A stretch of 64,000 nucleotides of DNA, from assembly GCF_000379525.1 (NCBI RefSeq), contig NZ_KB902491.1:1-64000 (forward strand). Direction: 5' to 3'. The position numbers were made by a program, and so were the translations under genes. The stretch is from Lamprocystis purpurea DSM 4197 (GTDB lineage Bacteria > Pseudomonadota > Gammaproteobacteria > Chromatiales > Chromatiaceae). Numbering within the stretch: position 1 is the stretch's first letter; each line of letters starts with the position of its first letter. Shown here in pieces: positions 56,007 through 64,000 of this stretch. The notes under the pieces were generated by a model. It had not been told where the DNA came from. It saw only the letters and a list, made by a program, of their open reading frames with translations, and did no database searches.

Positions 56007-59000
56007 TCAGGTCCCGCGGCGCCCGAAGCCGCGGTACGGGCTATCGGCCGACGCCGCCGCCGGGCCCCGGTCACCGGTCAACGCCTCCAAGACCGGGAGC
56101 AGGGCGCGCAGGATGGGTTGGTCAAGGGCATCCTCCCGGGTGAAGGCGCCGTCAAGACGTTTGAGGTTGAGTTCGCCCAAGACCCCCCGCAGGGACCGCG
56201 CGGCCGCTGCTGCCTCCTGCGCCACGCCCGCCGGTCCCAGGTCGTCCAGCGCCGCCTCGAGCTGATCGTCCAGGTCCTTGCGCAGCTCGTCGCCGGCGTG
56301 GATCTCGCCCAGGCGATAGAGTGCCCCGGCAAGGCTCGGGTGCAGGGGTACGGCGCGGGTGGTGCCGTCGCGGTGCCAAGTCCAGCCGCCGGTCTCGAAG
56401 GAGAACACACCCGCGGTCAAACCGCGGGCGAAGGTCGTCAGCGCCCAGCCCACGACCAACTCGGCACGCCGCGGATTGAGATTGGGAAGCGATTCCTCCC
56501 AGTGGAAGTCGGTGTGTAGTTTGTAGCCGCGGCGTTCGTTGGCGGTGACCTTGAGGTAGGCGTCCTCGATCTCGTGAGTGACGGGTGAAAAGTAATAGAG
56601 CGGGATGGGCAACTCCACATCGTGGACAATGACCAGGCGTGGGTCGTGCCCGGGGATGACCTTGACCTGGCGTCCGCCGCTGGACAGGACGTCCTCGAGC
56701 GCCGCGCGCAGACCTTGGGTGCCGCGCCCGTCCGCGGCGGATCCGCCGAGGACGGCGAGGCGGGTGCGGTTGACGATGACCCCGTCGTCCAAGGCGCGGG
56801 ACTCCGCCGAGTCGACCCGTCCGAGCAGGCCGGCGATCTGGTCCAGGGCGCGCAGCTTGCGGGTGCGATAAGCGGCGCCGGCCGCCGCGTCCGCTCCGGC
56901 GCCCAGCACCAGGGCGGACTCCAGGGCCAGGCCCGCGGCAATATCCAGCCCCGCTTCCTCCGTGCCGCCGAGGATGCGCAGTCCCAGCCGCTCGCGACCC
57001 AACCGGACCAGGGCCTCGCGCAGATCCGTTACTGTCTGGTCGACGCCCTTCTCGACGACGCGCCCGTCGCCCTGGACCACCGGCTTCAACTGCTGGGCGA
57101 CCGTACGGGCGAGCAGTTGGCGGTCGAAGGTCCCGAGATAGCGGCCCGCGGCGATGAACAGGGTGTCGTAGACCTCCCGCCACAGCCGCGTGCGGGGTTC
57201 CTCCAGGGTCTCGAAGACCTCCACGCGCAATGCGAACGGCGGCACCCGCGACGCATCACCGCGGCGCAACTGCTCTGCTTGGGCCTCCAGTTCCCTGACC
57301 AGACCATCCATCCGCGTGGCCAGGCGCACGTACTGGCGCGAGCGCCGCGCCAGATAGTCGAGCAGGGCGCGAAATTGGGCCAGGCGGACCTTGGCGTCGA
57401 GTAGATTGACCGCGGCCCCGCGCGTTTTGGTGTACTCGGCCTGGGCCTCCTGCTTGACCTGCTCGAATTCCCGCTCGCCGCGGCCAAAGAGATTGGGGGC
57501 CCCGGCGGCCCGCTGCAGCGAGCCGTAGATGTCCTCGCGCAGGCGCTTGCGCACCGCCGGGTTGGTCAGCAGATCGCCGCGGCCGGTCGCCTCCACCTGG
57601 CTCTCGGCTTCCGGGATCCAGGCGCCGCCGCAGACCTCGAGCAGGCGCACCACCAGATAGCGCTCGGCGATGGGGTCGAGCGCCAGGGCGGCGATCGCCT
57701 CGCCCTCCTCGGCCGCGCGTACCAGGGCCGGCAGGCCCAGGTCGACCAAACGGTTGCCGCCGCGGACCTCCTCCTCCAGTTTGGCGATGTAGTCGATGTA
57801 GGCATTGACGCTTTCCCGCGGGAAGAACATCGAGCGGTCCTTGATGGCGATCTGGTTGATGAGACCGCGGCGGGCCTCGGCCAGGCGCCGCTCGACCCGC
57901 GCCATGAGCGTCTCGCCGCGGGTCTCCTCGCCGCCCGCCGCGGGACCCGCCACGGCGGGCCCACGGTCCACCGACTCCACGAGTTGATACCAGTAGCCGT
58001 CGCGCAATTCCTCGTTGGCGTCCTGGCGGGCCAGTTCCTGCACCGAGGCGACGAAGGCGGCGTTGATCACCTGCTCACGTCCGGCGTCGGACATGCGCTG
58101 GAACTTGGCGTCGGTATAGTCCACGGCGAGTTTGGCGAGTGCCCGGGCACGGTCGTCGGTCGCCCCTGACTGGTCCAATCCGAAGGTGATCTGGGACCGT
58201 ACCGCCTGGGCGGCGAAGCGCAGGGCACAATAGTCGGTGAGGTCCTCTCCGGGCAGGACCAGCGCGGCGGCCCCGTAGGCCCCGAAGTTCTTCGTGTAAC
58301 CCTCGCCCAAGTCGCGCAGAGCGCCGGGGAAGCGCGTCAGACCCTCGAGGTTCTTCTCATAGTTATCGAGTTCTCCCGCCAACTTATCGATGATGGGGGT
58401 GAACACCTGCAGAAAGGCGGCGTCCGCGATCGCCTCCCACGGGTGGCGCAGCCCCAGATGGGGGGCGCGATCGAGGATGAAGGTCAGAAAGAACGGGCGG
58501 TGGTCGACCCGGGTGGGTTCCCGGCCGGTCTCGTTGCGCAGGTAGACGAAGGGCTCACTGGTCCGGCCCGCTTGTTTGACCTGGTCGTAGTCGAGCTTGG
58601 TGAGGTGCTCCAACTCCTTCAGCGCCGCATAGGTGTTGGCATGGATATCGGGGTGCAGCTCGGGCCCGACGTCGTCCGTCAGCAGGGTGGACAGCAGCAG
58701 GTTGGCGATGAGCCGCGGCTGCCATTGCTGGGCGCGGATGACCTCGTCAATGAGATAGGCGGCGGACAGGAAGGAACCGGAGCCGGTACCCCCGGCCAGC
58801 GTACAGTACAGGTAGACGTTGAGCTTCGGCGGTTCCTTCTGGCGCCAGGTCACCCCCGGCCGCAACAGGTCGGTGACCAGATCAACGAAGCGTTGCTTGA
58901 TGGTCGGTGAGTGATAGAAGAATCCCAGACGCGATTCCAGGCGGATCTGCCCGGCCCCCGGATTGAAACCCGCGCGGGGCTGGTAGCCCCGGTCGAGCCA

Positions 59001-59291
59001 GACCTCGGTCTGCGCATCGCGCGAGCGGCGCAGGTTCTCCACGACCTTGGCCTTGTCGAAGGCGGCGATGTTCAGACGATTGGCCTGGGGGATCAGCTTC
59101 AGGCTGTGCTGGTCGTGCTCGTTGGTATCGATGCAGACGAAGGTGGTCAGCGGCTTGAGCTGGGTCTCCCAATTGGGCAAGCCCGCGGCACGGGCGGCGA
59201 TGCGATCGACGATCTGCGACCCGACCCCCCCCAGCCCGACGAACAGGCTGGGGATTACGGTGCCCTGGTCGGTGCGGTAGGGGTGCGGCAT
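56007..59291 (-). CDS. Tubulin/FtsZ-like GTPase (tubulin_2 / FtsZl type)
   Basis: 1094 residues from ATG 59291 with GGAGG 4 nt upstream. Residues 14-30 (PSLFVGLGGVGSQIVDR) form the first nucleotide-binding loop, VCIDTNEHDQ follows at strand 3, and the tubulin signature GGTGSGS is at residues 167-173 in YCTLAGGTGSGSFLSAAYLIDEVI. These are the motifs of the tubulin_2 (PF13809)/FtsZl families. The remaining 700 residues are mostly helical, with RRLAEARRGLINQI-type stretches, and have no membrane segment. Motif integrity suggests GTP binding and possibly polymerisation. It is much longer than FtsZ (about 400). Confidence 0.85.
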   Translation of the reverse strand: MPHPYRTDQGTVIPSLFVGLGGVGSQIVDRIAARAAGLPNWETQLKPLTTFVCIDTNEHDQHSLKLIPQANRLNIAAFDKAKVVENLRRSRDAQTEVWLDRGYQPRAGFNPGAGQIRLESRLGFFYHSPTIKQRFVDLVTDLLRPGVTWRQKEPPKLNVYLYCTLAGGTGSGSFLSAAYLIDEVIRAQQWQPRLIANLLLSTLLTDDVGPELHPDIHANTYAALKELEHLTKLDYDQVKQAGRTSEPFVYLRNETGREPTRVDHRPFFLTFILDRAPHLGLRHPWEAIADAAFLQVFTPIIDKLAGELDNYEKNLEGLTRFPGALRDLGEGYTKNFGAYGAAALVLPGEDLTDYCALRFAAQAVRSQITFGLDQSGATDDRARALAKLAVDYTDAKFQRMSDAGREQVINAAFVASVQELARQDANEELRDGYWYQLVESVDRGPAVAGPAAGGEETRGETLMARVERRLAEARRGLINQIAIKDRSMFFPRESVNAYIDYIAKLEEEVRGGNRLVDLGLPALVRAAEEGEAIAALALDPIAERYLVVRLLEVCGGAWIPEAESQVEATGRGDLLTNPAVRKRLREDIYGSLQRAAGAPNLFGRGEREFEQVKQEAQAEYTKTRGAAVNLLDAKVRLAQFRALLDYLARRSRQYVRLATRMDGLVRELEAQAEQLRRGDASRVPPFALRVEVFETLEEPRTRLWREVYDTLFIAAGRYLGTFDRQLLARTVAQQLKPVVQGDGRVVEKGVDQTVTDLREALVRLGRERLGLRILGGTEEAGLDIAAGLALESALVLGAGADAAAGAAYRTRKLRALDQIAGLLGRVDSAESRALDDGVIVNRTRLAVLGGSAADGRGTQGLRAALEDVLSSGGRQVKVIPGHDPRLVIVHDVELPIPLYYFSPVTHEIEDAYLKVTANERRGYKLHTDFHWEESLPNLNPRRAELVVGWALTTFARGLTAGVFSFETGGWTWHRDGTTRAVPLHPSLAGALYRLGEIHAGDELRKDLDDQLEAALDDLGPAGVAQEAAAAARSLRGVLGELNLKRLDGAFTREDALDQPILRALLPVLEALTGDRGPAAASADSPYRGFGRRGT

Positions 59292-59557
59292 AGGTCCTCC
59301 TTCATTGCGATTGATAAGTGGCGTGGTCCGATGTGACCCGCCGCAGCCGGTCTTGCACTGCGTGTCCACGGCCGACCTTCCCCGGCCCCACGGGGTCCGG
59401 GCTTCTTTGCCGGGCGCGTGCGCCCGCGGGGGTGCCTGGTCGACACGGGGGCAAGTCCAGGCCAGGCGCAAGGCAGGCGGACGCTGGTCAAAGCCAATCG
59501 AGCCTCTTCGGTTGCGGATCGCACGCTCGGCACACATCAGCCGAGATGTCCCCCCAA
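59292..59557. other. Intergenic gap upstream of the tubulin-like gene
   Basis: 266 bp between the DUF262 gene stop and the tubulin-like start. It must hold the promoter if the operon begins at the tubulin-like gene. No confident -35/-10, -24/-12 or operator was seen. Confidence 0.4.
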
Positions 59558-61552
59558 TCAAAAACGCTTGGCCGCGAAGGCTGCAAGTCGCACTTGCCGA
59601 AGCAGCACATAGTCGCGCATCAAGGCCAGCTGCGTTACGCCGTTGAGGTCGTTGGACACCTGTCGCGCCGCTGCTGTGGTATTTAGATGAGCGCCGTACG
59701 CGTGCGGCTTGGCCAAGACCGGCGTAACGCGCAACGCTCGATTCAAGGCCGCGGGGATGAGCAGTTTGTTGCCCGGCCGATCAACGAAACCGCTTATATA
59801 ATCTGCCTTACTCACGAACACGCGACCGGGTATTGCCAATGCGCGAATCGCCCGGAATTCCTGCCCAAAAAAATGTTCGATCTCCATCTCGGGCAGTCGA
59901 TGCGCAGGCAATCCTTGGGGTAAACAGCATTCGTATTCGCGTAGCAGGTATCGCAGTGATGCAGACTGGTTGTCCCAATACTGCGAACGTGCAATCGACC
60001 CGACAAACTTGTCGCGGCTATCATAAGTCGAGAGGTAGTCCCGCCATGCATCAAGGAAGCTCTGCCCGGCAATCGGTGGGGTGACGCAGACCTGTTGCCA
60101 TGCCGCGGTAAAGCCGCCCGGCTTCGAGCCGCCGACGATCAGGCGGAGCAACTCGGCGACATAGAGCGGAGTGACATCCCGAACACTCTGATCGGGAATG
60201 GTCTCGATTTCATCTCGAATGACCTGCTTCCACGGCATGTCACTGGGAACATTCGCCGACGCCTCGTTGTACAGGGCGATGAGGTCCTGCTTTATCGCTT
60301 GATTGGAAAGACGGATCTGGCCGAGAACCGCATGCCAGTCAGTGCCGCACAGATCAGGCACGGCGAGCAGTATTGCGAGCTGTTTGGCCTGCAAACCCAA
60401 GGAATCCAGGACCATCACATAGTCGTCAAGCGCGTCACGCTGCGGTGAAGCCGGGATAATGCCATTGACGAAGCTCGGCACGCCAAGCAGGTTGCCTGCA
60501 CGAGCCAGTGTCAAACGATTTGCCAGCGCACTGTGCCGTGTTGCCAGGCTGCTGCTCTTTGCAACCACATCGCCAACAAGCCCCGCCGGGTTGTTACCCT
60601 GACCTGAAAGAAGAGCGCGGAAACTTTGGTAAATGCTTTCCAGACTGCCGTCGTGTGCCCGCGGATAGAGTTGATCTGGTGCGGCTCCGTAATTCTGTCC
60701 GGCGATTGGCTCCCACAGGCAAATCGCCAGTTGTCGCAGAAAGTCATCTTCGTTAAGGAGGCTTGCATCCAGATCGATTGAGAGGTAGACACGACCGAAA
60801 CTTGTATTCAATGGTTGTGCCTGATTGAAGCCTCCGTTTTCGTCGGCTTCCATCGCCAGGCTTTTGATCTTCTCCAGTTTTGTCAGGTCTTTTCCACGAT
60901 CATTCAGGGTCAAAAACGGACCCAATGTTGCACCGCGAGGAAGCTGCACCCACACCAGCTCGGTGTGCGCACCGATTAGAAATCTGTGTTCAGGGCTGCC
61001 TGCTATAAATGGCGGTTGGGGCGGCATAGCGAACAGCTCTTGAAGTCGCCGTTGACTGCGCGTGTTCATCGGGGGCACGGGATTGCCCATGCCGAGTAGC
61101 GAGCGCCAGAGTTCGTGATCTGTCGCAGGACTGAGTATGACTTTGGGAATCGTCCGTTCATTTGGCATCGTGACGTATCGCATCTTGCTCCCAGCGCAGC
61201 GCTCGAGCAGCCCAAAGAGGGTCACGAGACGCTGTTGGCCGTCTACGACGAGATGGACGCGAAAGATTGAGTCAGTCGCCTGAAAGCCATTGTTAGAAAG
61301 AGTGTTGATGTCTTCGTTGGCTGGATCGCTGTAGTTAGTCAGCAGTGCACTGTCGGGTTGTACTTCGATTGTATGAATCGCCCCAAAATAATGGATCGTA
61401 TTTGGGTTATGACGCTGCCGGGCGGTGGCAACCTGTATATCCCGAATCATATCCTCCCGGTGTGATTGCTCCCAGGCATAGGGGCGCTGGAAGGTTGGGA
61501 TGACGAAGATGTTGGCCTCGGTAAACAATTCCGAGGCGGCTTTGAACGTCAT
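59558..61552 (-). CDS. DUF262/GmrSD-like protein
   Basis: 664 residues. The N-terminal DUF262 domain has IPTFQRPYAW (18-27) and VVDGQQRLVTLFGLL (Asp104 of the DGQQR motif), the ParB-like NTPase/nuclease signature of GmrS. The C-terminal region has LPEMEIEHFFGQEF and PGNKLLIPAALNRAL, which fits the DUF1524 His-Asn nuclease domain with a His in EHFF. It looks like a single-chain GmrSD-type modified-DNA restriction or abortive-infection protein. By eye it is clearly less GC-rich than everything around it, which suggests separate acquisition. Lies in the same orientation as the tubulin-like operon. Confidence 0.83.
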   Translation of the reverse strand: MTFKAASELFTEANIFVIPTFQRPYAWEQSHREDMIRDIQVATARQRHNPNTIHYFGAIHTIEVQPDSALLTNYSDPANEDINTLSNNGFQATDSIFRVHLVVDGQQRLVTLFGLLERCAGSKMRYVTMPNERTIPKVILSPATDHELWRSLLGMGNPVPPMNTRSQRRLQELFAMPPQPPFIAGSPEHRFLIGAHTELVWVQLPRGATLGPFLTLNDRGKDLTKLEKIKSLAMEADENGGFNQAQPLNTSFGRVYLSIDLDASLLNEDDFLRQLAICLWEPIAGQNYGAAPDQLYPRAHDGSLESIYQSFRALLSGQGNNPAGLVGDVVAKSSSLATRHSALANRLTLARAGNLLGVPSFVNGIIPASPQRDALDDYVMVLDSLGLQAKQLAILLAVPDLCGTDWHAVLGQIRLSNQAIKQDLIALYNEASANVPSDMPWKQVIRDEIETIPDQSVRDVTPLYVAELLRLIVGGSKPGGFTAAWQQVCVTPPIAGQSFLDAWRDYLSTYDSRDKFVGSIARSQYWDNQSASLRYLLREYECCLPQGLPAHRLPEMEIEHFFGQEFRAIRALAIPGRVFVSKADYISGFVDRPGNKLLIPAALNRALRVTPVLAKPHAYGAHLNTTAAARQVSNDLNGVTQLALMRDYVLLRQVRLAAFAAKRF

Positions 61553-61715
61553 AACCAGATCTCCATCTGTGTTTCTCGATCACTCATCGCTTAGGTCTGC
61601 GGCTGTGGGGCCAGTGCGGCTCGGCAAGGCCGCTTAGTGTAGCCTCGGCGGGGCGTTGCGGTGCGTTCCTCACTCCAACAATTTTGCGGTAGCCGAAGTC
61701 GGCGAGGCGCCCCAT

Positions 61716-61940
61716 TCAGGCGCCCACCACCAGTGGATAATCGAAGGCGTCGCGCGGCGCCTCAAGTTGGACAGAGCCGTCGCGCGCAGCCTGGGCCTCC
61801 ATGAGCCGGCGGGAAACGTCGCGGGCGATCTCCAGGGTCTCGGCAAGGGTGTGCGCGACCAATCCGGGGATAGCATCCGAGGTGGCCAGGTACAGCCCCT
61901 GGGGCAGGCGCTCGATGTGCAGGTTAACGATGCGCTCCAT
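61716..61940 (-). CDS. HicB-like antitoxin-domain protein
   Basis: 74 residues from ATG 61940 with GGGGAG 9 nt upstream. NLHIERLPQGLYLATSDAIPGLVAHTLAETLEIARDV (positions 6-42) is the HicB/DUF1902 fold: short strands, then the P-G-L turn and helix. It lacks the DNA-binding C-terminus of long HicB proteins. No convincing HicA gene follows; the next 163 bp hold only a very weak remnant, so it may be an orphan. Confidence 0.75.
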   Translation of the reverse strand: MERIVNLHIERLPQGLYLATSDAIPGLVAHTLAETLEIARDVSRRLMEAQAARDGSVQLEAPRDAFDYPLVVGA

Positions 61941-61990
61941 GGTCGATGACTCCCCGTCCTGGTCGTCGATGGTCCAATCCTACACCCTGA

Positions 61991-64000
61991 CTAACCGGTC
62001 CGCAGCTCGAAGAACAGGGTCCCGGCGTCCGTGCGGTAGGTGATGCCGAGCTGGGCTTGGCACCCGTGCGGGCTCAGCGCGACCCAGCGCCCGTCGTCGC
62101 CGCGGACCTGCAGCAGGGCGCCACCCATGGCCGTCAGGTGCACCCCGGCGCGGCCGGCGCGTAGACTGGCCACGGCGTGGCCGGGGCGGGCGCCGAGGCG
62201 GTAGTCGGCCCGGACGTAGAGGCGGGCATCACGGTAGAAGCCGCTTCCGGCCCCCCGCTGGGCGCGGATCAGGTAGGGGAAGCCTTCCTCCAGGTCGGCC
62301 TCCGGCGAGATCTGGACACTTAGGTTGCGTGGGAAGCGGAAAGGGGAAACGTACCCGTGGATGATGACACCCAGCACCGCGAGCCCCGCGACCCCGGCCA
62401 GGACCGGCCACCAACAGACGAGCCAAGGGGCCGCGGTCACCCCCAGCGTCAGCGGGACGGCCGCGGCGATGGCCTGTCCGTCCGGGCGTACCGCGGTGAC
62501 GCGGATATCAAACCCGGTGCCCGGCGCGACGGCGGCCGGACAGCGTCCGATGCGCAGGCGCAGGGGCAAGGCGCGGGCCTCGTCCTGGCGCAGGGTCAGT
62601 GTCTGGGGCCGCGCGCCCAGGGGCTGCCACCCTTGGCCGAGGTCCAGTTCCAGGGCGGTACCGGGGCCGTCGTAATCGGCGGAGACCGCGATCGCGTATT
62701 CACCGGCGATACGAACGAAGGACAGATCGAGCGTCCCCTCGAGGCGGACCCCGCTGGATCCTTCCCCGAGGTCGAGGGGGATAGGGTCGCCCAGGGCGAT
62801 TTCGCCTAAGACCCGCACCTTCGCCTCGACCGGCGCCGTCGGGCTCGACCCCGGGGCGGTGAAGCGCAGCGTTGCCTCGCCCAGGGTCCGCGGCCGCCAG
62901 GTGCCGGAATAGTGCCGGGGCTGGCCGCGCGCGGGCACGGGCGGCACGGCCCGCAGGGTCAGGGTCTGCCCGTCGTTGTCGGTGACCCGCACCGCGTCGG
63001 GCTCGGCGAGCAGCCGGGCCTCACCCACCGGTTCCAGTTCGACCGCGACCGGCAGCGGGACGCCCACCGTGGCCCGGTCGGCTACCTGGGCGTGCAGGAC
63101 CCAGCGCGCCGGGGCGACCTCCAGGTTGAAGGCCCGCGTGCGCTCCAGGTGGTCGGTGGTCAGGTGCAGCCGCAGGTTCATCCGGCCGGCGGTCGCAAAG
63201 GTCAGACCGGCACTCAAGACCCCGTCGCCCGCGATATCCCCGTCCTGGCCGTCGTCGCGCAGGTGCAGGCGGCGGCCGTCGGCCTCCAGGGTCACGGCGA
63301 GCCCGGGGACCTGGCGTGGATCCACCACCCGGTCGCCGTCGGCGGTATCCACCAGTTCGACCGCTAAGCGGGTCTCGGCCCCGGCCGCGACGGTGGCCGG
63401 CGGGGTGAAGCGCAGCCCCAGCGAGAAGTCCTGCAGCAGCAGCCAGCCGGCGCCGGCGGGCAGGTCGGGCGCCCGAAACCGCCAGGTGCCCGGCCGGGGC
63501 CGGTCGAGCCGGACGATGCGATAGGCGCGGGTGCGTCGGTCGGTCCCCGTCGTGGTGCCGCCGCCGCGGTAGTCGAGATCCAGGGCGGCGGCAGCGGGGT
63601 TGCCGGGGAGGGAGACGAGCGGCGCCATGGAACCGTCCGCCGCGACCAACAGATAGGCGGTGCGCACGAAGGGGGCAACGGCGACCCGGATCTCCGGTCC
63701 GGAGAGGACCCCGCCGGCGGGTTGGCGCGCACCCAGAAAGCGCTGGTAGATCTCGCCGACGGCGGAGACCAGGCCCGCCGCGCGGGCGGCATTGCGGGTC
63801 AGGTCAAGGTCCGGGTGCCCGGAGAAGCCGCCGCCGTGGCTGCCGAGGTTGACCACGGCCAGGGTCGCCCCGTCGTCGCGCAGCCGCTTGAGTTCCGCGG
63901 CGGTCTCGGGTCCGCAGGAGAAGTCGGTGGCATCGGTGATCAGGATCATCAGGCGCTGCATCGCGGGCGTGGCGGCAAAGCCCGCGGCCAGGGTGCGCAG
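61991..64000 (-). CDS. vWA-domain membrane protein, start beyond the window
   Basis: 669 residues are visible and the frame is open at the window edge. The right end shows the last part of a vWA domain (RLMILITDATDFSCG, TLAVVNLGSHGGG), then several beta-sandwich modules (TRAYRIVRLDRPRPGTWRFRAPDLP, HLRDDGQDGDIAGDGVLSAGL), one transmembrane helix (WLVCWWPVLAGVAGLAVLGVIIHG) and a C-terminal cytoplasmic-type beta domain. This is an extracytoplasmic vWA protein tethered to the membrane. It precedes the HicB-like gene by 50 bp in the same direction and is probably a member of the cluster. Confidence 0.75.
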   Translation of the reverse strand: MRTLAAGFAATPAMQRLMILITDATDFSCGPETAAELKRLRDDGATLAVVNLGSHGGGFSGHPDLDLTRNAARAAGLVSAVGEIYQRFLGARQPAGGVLSGPEIRVAVAPFVRTAYLLVAADGSMAPLVSLPGNPAAAALDLDYRGGGTTTGTDRRTRAYRIVRLDRPRPGTWRFRAPDLPAGAGWLLLQDFSLGLRFTPPATVAAGAETRLAVELVDTADGDRVVDPRQVPGLAVTLEADGRRLHLRDDGQDGDIAGDGVLSAGLTFATAGRMNLRLHLTTDHLERTRAFNLEVAPARWVLHAQVADRATVGVPLPVAVELEPVGEARLLAEPDAVRVTDNDGQTLTLRAVPPVPARGQPRHYSGTWRPRTLGEATLRFTAPGSSPTAPVEAKVRVLGEIALGDPIPLDLGEGSSGVRLEGTLDLSFVRIAGEYAIAVSADYDGPGTALELDLGQGWQPLGARPQTLTLRQDEARALPLRLRIGRCPAAVAPGTGFDIRVTAVRPDGQAIAAAVPLTLGVTAAPWLVCWWPVLAGVAGLAVLGVIIHGYVSPFRFPRNLSVQISPEADLEEGFPYLIRAQRGAGSGFYRDARLYVRADYRLGARPGHAVASLRAGRAGVHLTAMGGALLQVRGDDGRWVALSPHGCQAQLGITYRTDAGTLFFELRTG

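Noticed and set aside
61553-61715. Possible HicA toxin remnant after the HicB-like gene
   Set aside because: A minus-strand reading gives a phrase like GRLADFGYRKIV, but there is no start, no conserved HicA His motif and the frame is short. Too weak to call.

Overview
The window is GC-rich, gene-dense bacterial chromosome. The gene set (nitrogen fixation genes, a bacteriophytochrome module, a bufferin operon, a glycogen/GH57 cluster and a regulatory PTS joined to kdsDC-lptCAB-rpoN-hpf) fits a gammaproteobacterium, most likely a purple sulfur bacterium (Chromatiaceae). No rRNA, tRNA or CRISPR array is visible, so this placement is inferred from gene content.

Layout. 1-3.1 kb: a minus-strand bufABCD (copper-binding RiPP) operon that ends in a broken SDR gene beside a Fur-like palindrome. 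3.4-5.2 kb: a truncated STAND NTPase. 5.4-9.1 kb: a GAF-PAS sigma-54 activator divergent from a secreted MsrA-thioredoxin-MsrB fusion; a good sigma-54 promoter lies between them. 9.1-10.3 kb: mostly non-coding, with one 46-residue lipoprotein gene. 10.3-20.7 kb (minus): kdsD-kdsC-lptC-lptA-lptB-rpoN-hpf, a hairpin terminator, then ptsN-hprK-rapZ-EIIA(Man)-HPr-EI, a PTS with no sugar permease in view. 21-22.7 kb: three poorly characterised genes. 22.9-29.6 kb: GH57 enzyme, DUF4912 protein, glycogen synthase, NAD(P)HX repair enzyme and TsaE. 29.7-35.7 kb: a phytochrome photosensory protein without its own kinase, a hybrid histidine kinase whose reading frame is broken by a stop codon, and an HD-GYP response regulator; together a plausible light-to-c-di-GMP pathway. 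35.7-41 kb (minus): nifE-nifN-nifX-DUF269-DUF683-ferredoxin III and one conserved small gene, with a NifA/sigma-54 promoter. 

41.2-64 kb: the most unusual region. On the minus strand, tightly packed, are a tubulin/FtsZ-like GTPase, a two-TM protein with a tubulin-like but degenerate N-terminus, a membrane-anchored degenerate helicase with an MrfA-type (DUF1998) zinc module, a long coiled-coil protein, a P-loop GTPase with an extra N-terminal domain, and a paralogue of that domain. Two plus-strand genes (an 802-residue protein perhaps related to those domains and a vWA protein) converge on them. Upstream are a DUF262/GmrSD-like gene of visibly lower GC, a HicB-like gene and a vWA membrane protein cut by the window end. 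I read this as one multi-protein, NTP-driven, membrane-associated system, possibly for biological conflict or membrane remodelling; its function is not shown by the sequence.

Dispersed palindromic repeats sit in several intergenic gaps, including an 80-bp family present at both 7.6 kb and 45.0 kb.
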